Assembly: GCA_021323495.1 (NCBI GenBank)
Contig: JAJQJO010000019.1
Coordinates: 1 to 18,312 of the forward strand
DNA length: 18,312 nt
Origin: Cellvibrio sp.
Lineage (GTDB): Bacteria; Pseudomonadota; Gammaproteobacteria; Pseudomonadales; Cellvibrionaceae
Direction: 5' to 3'
Positions 1 through 6,657 of this stretch are shown here, piece by piece. How positions within the stretch are numbered: position 1 is the stretch's first letter; every line of letters starts with the position of its first letter. The notes beneath the pieces were generated by a model. That model was not told the origin of the DNA and ran no database searches. It saw only the letters and a list, made by a program, of their open reading frames with translations. The position numbers were made by a program, and so were the translations under genes.

Positions 1-40
1 CTGGGAAAAACTGAAAAGCGAGGTAATAGGTCGTTCATAA
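1..40 (+). CDS. 3' end of a probable antitoxin gene (partial)
   Basis: Only the last 12 codons and the stop are in the window. The frame from base 2 reads W-E-K-L-K-S-E-V-I-G-R-S and ends in TAA at 38-40. The stop overlaps the ATG of the next gene by one base (TAATG), the usual arrangement of translationally coupled toxin-antitoxin pairs. A Trp-Glu followed by a basic C-terminus is typical of the small 'putative addiction module component' antitoxins that precede RelE/ParE toxins of the type found next door. The family call rests mainly on context, because so little of the protein is visible. Confidence 0.5.
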   Translation, partial: WEKLKSEVIGRS

Positions 41-339
41 TGGAAGGAATAATATTTCACCCGGATGTGAGTCAGGAAATCAAAACAGCATTCAATTGGT
101 ATGAAGAACAAGCGCAAGGTTTAGGTGATGATTTTATTGCTGAACTGGAGCGGGCTTTCATGCATATACAACAGGCGCCACAAATATGGCCCACATTTTA
201 CCGCAGTTCCCAGCGTTACCTATTACCAAGATTTCCCTTCTCGATTATTTATCAACAAAAACCTTCAGCTCTTTTCATACTAGCGGTTATGCACCAACAC
301 CGTAAACCGGGTTACTGGACAAAACGCATTAATTCCTAA
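40..339 (+). CDS. RelE/ParE-family toxin of a type II toxin-antitoxin module
   Basis: This 99-residue protein has the standard size and pattern of RelE/ParE superfamily (plasmid stabilisation) toxins. It has an N-terminal strand with H-P-D near residues 7-9, the helix signature W-Y-E-E around residues 20-23 followed by G-L-G-D-D-F, a central P-x-x-W-P, the strand R-F-P-F-S-I-I-Y near residues 64-71, and the C-terminal block V-M-H-Q-H-R-K-P-G-Y-W. Family members act in the cytoplasm, either as gyrase poisons (ParE) or as ribosome-dependent mRNA nucleases (RelE). The sequence alone does not say which applies here. It is coupled to the upstream antitoxin by a one-base stop/start overlap, so the two should be translated together. 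The C-terminal block looks intact, so the toxin is probably functional. Confidence 0.85.
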   Translation: MEGIIFHPDVSQEIKTAFNWYEEQAQGLGDDFIAELERAFMHIQQAPQIWPTFYRSSQRYLLPRFPFSIIYQQKPSALFILAVMHQHRKPGYWTKRINS

Positions 340-533
340 TGTAAACTCTCTGGCTGTTAATGCATTCGGTGCTGGAAAGAGAACAACAGATTCGCTGTTT
401 TATGATGTTTTTATGCAGAAAAAGTCTAAATGATGAATTATTTTTGCGTTTTTTTGATGTCGTATTTTTTGCCTGCGTCAATACTTGAAAGGTATTTTCA
501 TTTTTACAAGAGAACTTGAACGAGGAACCCGAT

Positions 534-1046
534 ATGTCGATAACCCATAATAATAGCCTGACCGCCCGGACCATCATGAGCAAGACCCTGTTAAGTGCCT
601 ATGAAGGCTGGACGATCCATCGGTTGGCGGAGTTTTTTATCAAGCACGGTATATCCGGTGCCCCGGTAATTGCATCGGATCATGAGTTGGTAGGTGTGGT
701 GACTGTGTCAGATATTTTTAAGTTCAGCAGCATGGATGAACATAACCGCCGCGAAGCCTTGCGCAATTATTATCGCGAAAGCTGTGAAATTGATTTGGAT
801 GAAGCCAGTCTGCGCGACTGGAGTAATCGGGCTGAATATAACTGTACCGTGCATCAAATTATGCAACACGAAATTATTACAGTAAGAATGGATGCCTCAG
901 TGGCAGAAGTTGCGGCGGTGATGGTGAAAAATAATATTCACCGCGTGGTGGTAGCCGATAACAAAATTGCACAGGGTGTTATTACCAGCATGGATATCCT
1001 GCGCAATCTCCAGCCTGATGGGCATGAACTACGCCTCGTTGTTTGA
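534..1046 (+). CDS. Tandem CBS-domain protein
   Basis: The protein has 170 residues from the ATG at 534, which has a GAGGA ribosome site at 522-526. A TTG at 516 is in frame but would place that ribosome site inside the gene, so ATG is preferred. It consists of two CBS domains and little else. The first is roughly residues 13-70, with the G-I-S-G-A-P-V-I and L-V-G-V-V-T-V-S-D-I signatures. The second is roughly residues 105-162, with I-M-Q-H-E-I-I-T-V, N-I-H-R-V-V-V and G-V-I-T-S-M-D-I-L. Stand-alone CBS pairs form a Bateman module that commonly binds adenine nucleotides such as AMP, ATP or SAM and regulates a partner. No partner enzyme or transporter is adjacent, so the regulated process is unknown. 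A strong terminator follows directly. Confidence 0.88.
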   Translation: MSITHNNSLTARTIMSKTLLSAYEGWTIHRLAEFFIKHGISGAPVIASDHELVGVVTVSDIFKFSSMDEHNRREALRNYYRESCEIDLDEASLRDWSNRAEYNCTVHQIMQHEIITVRMDASVAEVAAVMVKNNIHRVVVADNKIAQGVITSMDILRNLQPDGHELRLVV

Positions 1047-1073
1047 TATCACTTATTTAAATATTCTAAATAT

Positions 1074-1106
1074 AAAAAACCCGGGCGAAAAAACGCCGGG
1101 TTTTTT
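1074..1106. terminator. Bidirectional rho-independent terminator
   Basis: A run of six A, a GC-rich stem (C-C-C-G-G-G-C-G paired with C-G-C-C-G-G-G with one bulged G), an A-rich loop and a run of six T. The A and T runs flank both sides, so the hairpin can end transcripts on either strand. It lies between the ends of the convergent CBS-domain gene and murI. Confidence 0.9.
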
Positions 1107-1128
1107 ATTGGGCGTCTTTCAACGATTT

Positions 1129-1968
1129 TTAAATATCAAGATAGGCCTGTTGATTAATGCCAAAGCCGGTTAATGCCGGTGCCAGGCAGTCCGCCGCTTC
1201 AGTTGCTTTGGTAAATACAGCAATATTTTCCGGTTTATGGCCTTCGGGTGGTTCTGTGCAATCAGCAAGTAAAAATTCGACCCGCCGTGCAATAGCCGCA
1301 CCTGAATCAATCAATTTAAGGTGCGCCGGCAGATGTTGCGCTAACTCATCTTTCAGGAGCGGAAAATGGGTACAGGCCAATACCAATACATCCATGTTTT
1401 CTGCCTGATTAGCGCTCATTAACTCCTGCGCGATTCTGCCGATTGCCGCCGTATCAATCGTTTCGCCGCGCAATTTTTGCTCTGCGATTTGCACTAACTC
1501 GCTGCTGCCCAGGGAGATGACCTGGCAATTGGCGGCATATTCGCGAATCAGTTCGTAGGTATAAGGGCGTGCGACTGTGGCCGGGGTGGCAAGCAGGCCG
1601 ATAACGCCGGATTTACTCATGAGTGCCGCTGGCTTGATCGCCGGCACCACACCGACTATCGGCAAGCTTAACCTGCTGCGCAAATGGGGCAGGGTAAGGG
1701 TACTGGCGGTATTGCAGGCAATCACAAGAATATCGGCCGGATAGCGCCGCAAAAGTTCGCCAATGACCAGGTCGACCCGGGCAATTAACTCAGCTTCTCC
1801 CTTGGTGCCGTAGGGGAAAAAGGCGTTATCCGAGGCGTAAACCAATGGATTCAAGGGCAGGCGCTGCTGGATTTCACGGGCGACGCTGAGGCCGCCGACA
1901 CCGGAGTCAAATACCAGAATGCGTGGAACCAGCGGGGGTTGGGAAGAATTCGTCATCGTATGGGTCAA
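1129..1968 (-). CDS. murI: Glutamate racemase MurI
   Basis: MurI interconverts L- and D-glutamate without a cofactor and supplies D-glutamate for peptidoglycan precursors in the cytoplasm. Numbered from the TTG start (279 residues), the protein has F-D-S-G-V-G-G-L-S at about 20-28 (catalytic Asp21 and Ser22), P-Y-G near 52-54, the first catalytic cysteine in A-C-N-T-A-S (Cys85), and the second in A-C-T-H-F-P (Cys199, His201). All active-site residues are present and the length is normal. The start is uncertain. TTG at 1968 has an AGG eight bases upstream. The in-frame ATG at 1956 has no clear ribosome site but would trim only four residues from a non-conserved end. The gene is divergent from rmuC, with about 100 bp between, and ends at the shared terminator with the CBS gene. 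Confidence 0.97.
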   Translation of the reverse strand: MTHTMTNSSQPPLVPRILVFDSGVGGLSVAREIQQRLPLNPLVYASDNAFFPYGTKGEAELIARVDLVIGELLRRYPADILVIACNTASTLTLPHLRSRLSLPIVGVVPAIKPAALMSKSGVIGLLATPATVARPYTYELIREYAANCQVISLGSSELVQIAEQKLRGETIDTAAIGRIAQELMSANQAENMDVLVLACTHFPLLKDELAQHLPAHLKLIDSGAAIARRVEFLLADCTEPPEGHKPENIAVFTKATEAADCLAPALTGFGINQQAYLDI

Positions 1969-2068
1969 ATCAATGGCCTGAATGCGGCGATATGTTGCTA
2001 AAATGGCGGCGATTTTAACGGCCGTGGCCCATAAAGCCTAGCTGCGTTTTGGATTCTGGAGCTTTCTT

Positions 2069-3595
2069 GTGAACCCATCGGTATTAACTCTTGTTGCCGC
2101 CTTGGTTGGTTTGGCGATCGGTGCCTTTATAGTCTATTGGATTATTGGCCGCCGCCTCGACCAGGCCGTACTCGCCAAAACCCATGAGCTGGAGTCGATC
2201 CAGCAACAATTGCAACACAGTCATGCCTTGCGCGAAGCCGCGTTGCAACAAGAGGCCAATCAGCTCAAGTCGCAATTGGCGGAGAGTAAAGCCCAATTGC
2301 AATCGGCACAGCAACACAGCATGGAGCTACAGCAGCAGTTGGGTGTTGCGCAGCAAGAGGCCGCTGGCCTGCGCGAGAAAACCCGCCATTTTGATGACCT
2401 GCAGCAGCAGTCCCTGCGCAAGGATGAACAGTTGACGTTGCTGGCAAAAGACACCACCGAACTTAAAACGCGCTTGGAGCAAGAGCGTAAAAATTTCGCT
2501 GAACAGTTGGCGTTATTGCAAAATGCCAAGGTGGAGCTGGCCAAAGAATTTGAAAATATTGCCAATAAGATTTTTGAGAACAAACAACAACAATTTAGTT
2601 TGAATAGCAAAACTTTGCTGGATAACACGCTTGATCCGTTGAAATTGCAGCTCACCGAATTCCGCAAAAAAGTGGAAGATGTCTACGAAAAAGAAAATGC
2701 TGACCGCAACCGTCTTTCCGGTCAGGTACTGGAGTTGCAAAAACAGGCGCAAAAAATTGGTGAGGATGCGGTCAATCTGGCGCAAGCATTAAAAGGTAAT
2801 AGCAAAACCCAGGGTAATTGGGGTGAGGTGGTGCTGGAGCGCTTATTGGAAGAATCCGGTTTGCAAAAAGGCCGCGAGTACGATACCCAGGTTAATTTCA
2901 CCGGTAGTGACGGTTCACGTTTGGTGCCCGATGTGATCATCCATTTGCCGGAGAATAAGGACATTGTGATCGACGCTAAATGCTCCCTGGTTGACTATGA
3001 AAAATTCTGTAGCTCGGATGATGAAGTCGAACGTAAGTATCATCTCAGTGCGCATGTAAATTCGCTGCGTAGCCATATAAAAAGTTTAAGCATCAAAGAC
3101 TATGAAAAGTTGGATGGTATCAAAGCACTCGACTTTGTATTTATTTTTATCCCGATTGAGGCGGCGTTCATGTTTGCTTTGCAGCATGAGCCGGGGTTGT
3201 ACCGCGAGGCATATGATCGCCATATTATTTTAGTGAGTCCAACAACCTTGTTGGCTACCTTGCGCACGGTAGAAAATATCTGGCGTTATGAAAAGCAAAA
3301 CAAAAATGCCGAGCGCATCGCGAAAGAGGCCGGGGCGCTGCACGATCAATTTGTATTGTTGTTGGAATCCCTTGATGCGATAGGCAGTTCGCTTAACAAA
3401 ACCCAGGAGGCATACACCAAAGCGCGCGACCGTTTGCAGTCCGGGCGTGGAAATCTGGTGAAGCGCGTGGACGATATTCGCCGTTTGGGAGCCAAGACGA
3501 AAAAATCCATTGCCGGGCATTTATTGGAAGATGTAGGTGCGGAGCTTGATCCCGAAGACCTTTTGCTGGATGTCGATACCCGCAGTGAACCCTAG
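2069..3595 (+). CDS. rmuC: DNA recombination protein RmuC
   Basis: The protein has 508 residues from a GTG start with GGAG at 2057-2060. Residues 5-27 form one N-terminal membrane anchor. Residues about 30-235 are a long Gln/Glu-rich coiled coil. The RmuC domain follows, with the hallmark G-N-W-G-E at 249-253, then P-D-V-I-I at about 287-291 and I-D-A-K at 301-304, a PD-(D/E)XK nuclease-like core. In Escherichia coli RmuC limits rearrangements at short inverted repeats and is grouped with recombination functions. Its direct biochemical activity is less certain. The acidic C-terminal tail is not conserved in the family as far as I can tell. A gap of 146 bp containing a palindromic repeat separates it from the next gene, so cotranscription is unsure. 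Confidence 0.95.
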   Translation: MNPSVLTLVAALVGLAIGAFIVYWIIGRRLDQAVLAKTHELESIQQQLQHSHALREAALQQEANQLKSQLAESKAQLQSAQQHSMELQQQLGVAQQEAAGLREKTRHFDDLQQQSLRKDEQLTLLAKDTTELKTRLEQERKNFAEQLALLQNAKVELAKEFENIANKIFENKQQQFSLNSKTLLDNTLDPLKLQLTEFRKKVEDVYEKENADRNRLSGQVLELQKQAQKIGEDAVNLAQALKGNSKTQGNWGEVVLERLLEESGLQKGREYDTQVNFTGSDGSRLVPDVIIHLPENKDIVIDAKCSLVDYEKFCSSDDEVERKYHLSAHVNSLRSHIKSLSIKDYEKLDGIKALDFVFIFIPIEAAFMFALQHEPGLYREAYDRHIILVSPTTLLATLRTVENIWRYEKQNKNAERIAKEAGALHDQFVLLLESLDAIGSSLNKTQEAYTKARDRLQSGRGNLVKRVDDIRRLGAKTKKSIAGHLLEDVGAELDPEDLLLDVDTRSEP

Positions 3596-3682
3596 GGCGG
3601 ATCGCGCCCACAAAAAAGGTTTTCATCTTTGCGATGGGGTGGGTCATGGATGATTTGCCGGGTATTTGATGAATGATTTTAT

Positions 3683-3714
3683 GGTGGGTTACGCTATTGC
3701 GTGGCTAACCCGCC
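3683..3714. repeat. REP-like intergenic palindrome
   Basis: GGTGGGTTA at 3683-3691 pairs with TAACCCGCC at 3706-3714 (nine pairs, one of them G-T). A smaller CGC/GCG pairing sits in the loop. On the other strand it reads as a GTAGG-like start, GGGTTAG, a short variable centre and CGTAACCCACC, a pattern I know from dispersed intergenic repeats in many proteobacteria. It lies between rmuC and the DUF2489 gene. Only one copy is in the window, so dispersal in this genome is inferred. Confidence 0.5.
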
Positions 3715-3741
3715 TACGTCGATTTTTTAATTGAGGATGTT

Positions 3742-4215
3742 ATGGGTTTGTTGTCATCACTTGTTGTGCTGGGATCGTTAATTATCCTGGTGCTGGCGGT
3801 TATCGCCGGGCGTTTGGTTTACAAAGTTTATGTCCAACAGAAGGGGCGCGCGGTCAAGCTACAGGCCTTGGAAGCGGCTAATCAAAAAGCCCGGATTGAA
3901 CAACGGCGATGGCTGAATAAAAGCATCCAAATTCTCGCTCAGGCAGTTTATAGCGATGAATTGACGCTGACCGAAGCGAGTATACGTATCTCGGGTTTAT
4001 TGGATGCCCTTGATGTGCCCACCGCTATAAAAGCAGAGTTTTCTGCCTTTTATCAATTGCGTGAAAAAACCAGCCACATTCCGTATCTTGAGGCTTGGCA
4101 AAAACTGTCGAATGCGGAGCAGAAAAAATTTGATCTGGAGCGGTTGCAGCAGGAAGCAACCTTCAACGATTTTGTAATGGATGCAGCCAAGCGTATTAAA
4201 GGTAGAGATTTTTAA
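3742..4215 (+). CDS. DUF2489 family membrane-anchored protein
   Basis: The protein has 157 residues from an ATG with GAGG at 3733-3736. Residues 5-27 form a hydrophobic segment, followed by a basic, Gln-rich stretch, so it is probably anchored with the bulk of the protein in the cytoplasm. The central block W-L-N-K-S-I-Q-I-L-A-Q-A-V with L-T-L-T-E-A-S-I-R-I-S-G-L-L-D (residues about 53-86) is characteristic of DUF2489, a gammaproteobacterial family of unknown function. The C-terminal half is helical and charged. Its stop codon abuts the ATG of the following acetyltransferase with no bases between, so the two are almost certainly cotranscribed and coupled. Confidence 0.85.
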   Translation: MGLLSSLVVLGSLIILVLAVIAGRLVYKVYVQQKGRAVKLQALEAANQKARIEQRRWLNKSIQILAQAVYSDELTLTEASIRISGLLDALDVPTAIKAEFSAFYQLREKTSHIPYLEAWQKLSNAEQKKFDLERLQQEATFNDFVMDAAKRIKGRDF

Positions 4216-4728
4216 ATGACATTGGAATTTAGCTGTCGTGCAATGCAGTTGCGCGATCTGGTTGATGTTATCCGTATCCAGGCGGAAGCTTACACTGATG
4301 AAATTCTTGAGACTGACGAAGTGATTTACGCGCGTTTCGCGCAAACACCAAATACCTCCTGGGTGGTGGAGCGCGCCGGTGAAGTCTGTGGTTATCTGGT
4401 TGGCTATCAATCGGTGCTGGGTGAAGTTAGCGCCTGGGGCGATGAATTTACGCACAAACCACAATCGAGTGCGTTGTATTTGCATGATCTTGCGATCAGT
4501 AAATCTGCGGCAGGTTGCGGCTTGGGACCCAGGCTGGTGAATTATGCCCTGGAGGAAGCACGGCAGCGTGAACTGCGCGCAGCGGCGTTGGTATCAGTTC
4601 AGGACTCCAAATCCTTTTGGCGAAAACTGGGTTTTAATGAGTGCGAACATCTGGATAAAAAGCAACAACACAATCTTGCTTCCTATTCTGGTCCTGCGAT
4701 TTACATGACGCGTGAGCTCGCCAGTTAA
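4216..4728 (+). CDS. GNAT family N-acetyltransferase
   Basis: The protein has 170 residues. Motif A of the GNAT fold is clear: the strand L-Y-L-H-D-L-A-I at about 87-94, followed by S-A-A-G-C-G-L-G-P-R-L at 97-107, a variant of the Q/R-x-x-G-x-G/A pyrophosphate-binding loop for acetyl-CoA. Motif B is seen as S-F-W-R-K-L-G-F at about 133-140. The substrate cannot be told. It may be a small molecule or a protein N-terminus. The gene starts at the base after the stop of the DUF2489 gene. It ends 12 bp from the convergent end of trmA, with no room for a terminator between. Confidence 0.9.
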   Translation: MTLEFSCRAMQLRDLVDVIRIQAEAYTDEILETDEVIYARFAQTPNTSWVVERAGEVCGYLVGYQSVLGEVSAWGDEFTHKPQSSALYLHDLAISKSAAGCGLGPRLVNYALEEARQRELRAAALVSVQDSKSFWRKLGFNECEHLDKKQQHNLASYSGPAIYMTRELAS

Positions 4729-4740
4729 TTATCTTGCAAC

Positions 4741-5841
4741 TCATTTTTTCTGTAACACTACTCCGCATTCCAAATGGTGGGTGTAGGGGAACTGGTCAAA
4801 AATTGCAAAGGCTTTAATATTGTGAGTATGGATGATTGTTCTTAAATTCTCGCGCAAAGTTTCCGGATTACACGAAATATAAATAATATTGTCGAAGCCT
4901 TGGGTGATGCTCGTGGTATGTGGATCAAGACCGGCGCGCGGCGGATCGACAAAGATAGTAGAAAAATTATAATCCGCCAGGTTGACGTGACGCAGGCGGT
5001 TAAACTCGCGCACTCCATCCATAGCCTGTGAAAATTCCTCGCTCGACATCCGTGCTATCTGGATGTTACCGATCTGATTGGATGCAATATTGAATTGCGC
5101 TGATTCCACCGACGTTTTAGACACTTCTGTTGCTAATACTTTGCTAAAGTTGCGCGAGAGTGGCAGGGTAAAATTGCCATTGCCGCAATAGAGTTCCAAT
5201 AAGTCCCCGCTTAATCCCTTGCTGTTTTCAACTGCCCAGTTGAGCATTGCTTCGCACACTTTTGCGTTAGGCTGGGTAAAGCTGGCCTCGACTTGTTGGT
5301 ATGTATATTCACGGCCAGCGACTGTCAGGTGCTCAATTACATGGTCGCGTTCGACCAATATGCGTTGTTTGCGACTGCGGCCGATAATGTCGATTCCCAG
5401 ATGTTGTTTGAGCGTTTTGGCTTTTGCGATCCAGGCATCATCAAGTGGCTTGTGATAAATCAACGTGACCAGCGCTTCGCCACTTTGCGTAGTTAAAAAA
5501 TCCACCTGATAAAGTTTGCGGCGCAATAGATCATCGCTATTGATTTCCTCCAACACGCGCGGCATTAGTTGGTTCATCAAGGTAGAGCCGACGAGAAATT
5601 CATGGATAGGATAGGGGCGTTTGAACTCGTCCTGCGTGAACATCACATATTCTGTGCGCTCTTGTTGATGCCACACGCGGAATTCTGCGCGCATGCGGTA
5701 ATGTTTTTCGGGGGAGCTGAAAACACTGATTTCCGGTAATGGAAATTCGATGAAGTCTTGTTGGATTCTGGCGAGCTTTGTGGCGAGTTGATGTTGGTAA
5801 GTGGCAGTAGAGAAATCTGTGGGTGTCATACTGGGGCTCAT
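4741..5841 (-). CDS. trmA: tRNA (uracil-5-)-methyltransferase TrmA
   Basis: TrmA makes m5U54 (ribothymidine) in the T-loop of tRNA, using SAM. The protein has 366 residues, the same length as the Escherichia coli enzyme. It contains H-Y-R-M-R-A-E-F-R near 47-55, F-T-Q-P-N (Gln190), the SAM loop L-E-L-Y-C-G-N-G-N-F at 215-224, F-V-D-P-P-R-A-G at 297-304, the nucleophile in I-S-C-N-P-E-T (Cys324), and the catalytic base in H-H-L-E-C-G (Glu358). All key residues are present. The ATG at 5841 has no good ribosome site, and the ATG at 5829 is an alternative that shortens the protein by four residues. A stable hairpin lies 13-34 bases upstream of the start. Confidence 0.97.
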   Translation of the reverse strand: MSPSMTPTDFSTATYQHQLATKLARIQQDFIEFPLPEISVFSSPEKHYRMRAEFRVWHQQERTEYVMFTQDEFKRPYPIHEFLVGSTLMNQLMPRVLEEINSDDLLRRKLYQVDFLTTQSGEALVTLIYHKPLDDAWIAKAKTLKQHLGIDIIGRSRKQRILVERDHVIEHLTVAGREYTYQQVEASFTQPNAKVCEAMLNWAVENSKGLSGDLLELYCGNGNFTLPLSRNFSKVLATEVSKTSVESAQFNIASNQIGNIQIARMSSEEFSQAMDGVREFNRLRHVNLADYNFSTIFVDPPRAGLDPHTTSITQGFDNIIYISCNPETLRENLRTIIHTHNIKAFAIFDQFPYTHHLECGVVLQKK

Positions 5842-5853
5842 AAAATAAGAAGC

Positions 5854-5875
5854 AAGCCGCAGGTGGCTGCGGCTT
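5854..5875 (-). terminator. Hairpin between the lipoprotein gene and trmA, probable terminator
   Basis: A perfect nine-base-pair stem (AAGCCGCAG/CTGCGGCTT) with a four-base loop. On the minus strand it is followed by GCTTCTTATTTTAT, a T-rich but interrupted tract. It lies 12 bases after the lipoprotein gene stop and 13 bases before the trmA start. It most likely ends the upstream transcript, at least in part, and could limit read-through into trmA. Confidence 0.65.
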
Positions 5876-5886
5876 GGTATGGGCCA

Positions 5887-6618
5887 TTATAACTTTTTCG
5901 TCTCACATTTGCCCCATTCACAGGTAATGGCTTCCACGGCTTTTTCACCACAAAAGTTGGCATAGGCTTCGTTTGGCCACTGATTGGCGATGGTAAGAGT
6001 ATAAGCGGAGGCACAACTCGTCTCATGCACTGTGGCGATATTGAAATAGCTTGCTCCCTGGGTTGTAGCGGTGTGTCCACCTGCGAGTTGGGGGGCATCG
6101 GCAATATCCAGATCGAGCGGTATATGTGTGAGCAGTTCAGTTTGATAGGGTGCGATCAGCGGATCATTGCCTAACGGGAGTTTATCGCCGCTAATTTGTT
6201 TCAATCTGAACTGGCAAGTCTTATGTTTATTAGCTGGGCTGCGCTGCGCCAGGGCCAGTTCATTGGTTGCACGATTGCGCGCATCAAGTGCGAGCCGGAT
6301 TGCTCCGGGTGCAAGGGTTTTACCATTATAAGTGAAGGTGTTATTAGCCTGTTTCTGGCTGTAATAATTATCAGCGGCTGCAACCAGCGATGAATTTGCA
6401 TTGAGCCAGTTTTGGTGAATATCAATCGCATCAACTTCAGTGTCGCCACCCAATGCTGAGCAAGTCGTAAACAAAGTTGAAAAATAAACGGCTTCACCAA
6501 GCGCATGAGTTGCTGCTTTTTCCAGACCGGCAGGGTCGATGACTACTGGTTGGTTGGCGCAGCCACTAAAAAGAAAAGTGCTAAACAAAACAGGGTAAAG
6601 ATAGCTCGTGTTGATCAT
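5887..6618 (-). CDS. Putative lipoprotein of unknown function
   Basis: The protein has 243 residues from ATG. The N-terminus is a short lipoprotein signal peptide: a hydrophobic stretch at residues 7-18 and a lipobox F-S-G-C with the lipidated cysteine at position 20. The residue after it is Ala, so the mature protein should go to the outer membrane by the Lol rule. The mature part carries six further cysteines, three of them in the last 30 or so residues, which suggests disulphides in the periplasm. I do not recognise a domain. The first part, rich in Ala, Asn and Gln, may be helical. The gene lies 39 bp downstream of the histidine kinase on the same strand, so the two may form an operon. 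Whether it takes part in signalling is an inference from position. Confidence 0.75.
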   Translation of the reverse strand: MINTSYLYPVLFSTFLFSGCANQPVVIDPAGLEKAATHALGEAVYFSTLFTTCSALGGDTEVDAIDIHQNWLNANSSLVAAADNYYSQKQANNTFTYNGKTLAPGAIRLALDARNRATNELALAQRSPANKHKTCQFRLKQISGDKLPLGNDPLIAPYQTELLTHIPLDLDIADAPQLAGGHTATTQGASYFNIATVHETSCASAYTLTIANQWPNEAYANFCGEKAVEAITCEWGKCETKKL

Positions 6619-6657
6619 TATTATCTCTCGGTAAACGATGAAGTTAGTGATTATTAT

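Noticed and set aside
2145..2667. Several long frames on both strands inside rmuC
   Set aside because: The rmuC protein has family motifs over its whole length. The other frames give Cys-, Ser- or Arg-rich peptides that reflect the Gln-rich coiled-coil codons.
3595..3609. Possible terminator at the end of rmuC (GGGCG stem with CGCCC)
   Set aside because: The stem is GC-rich but only five pairs, and it is followed by A-rich rather than T-rich sequence, so it does not meet the form of an intrinsic terminator.
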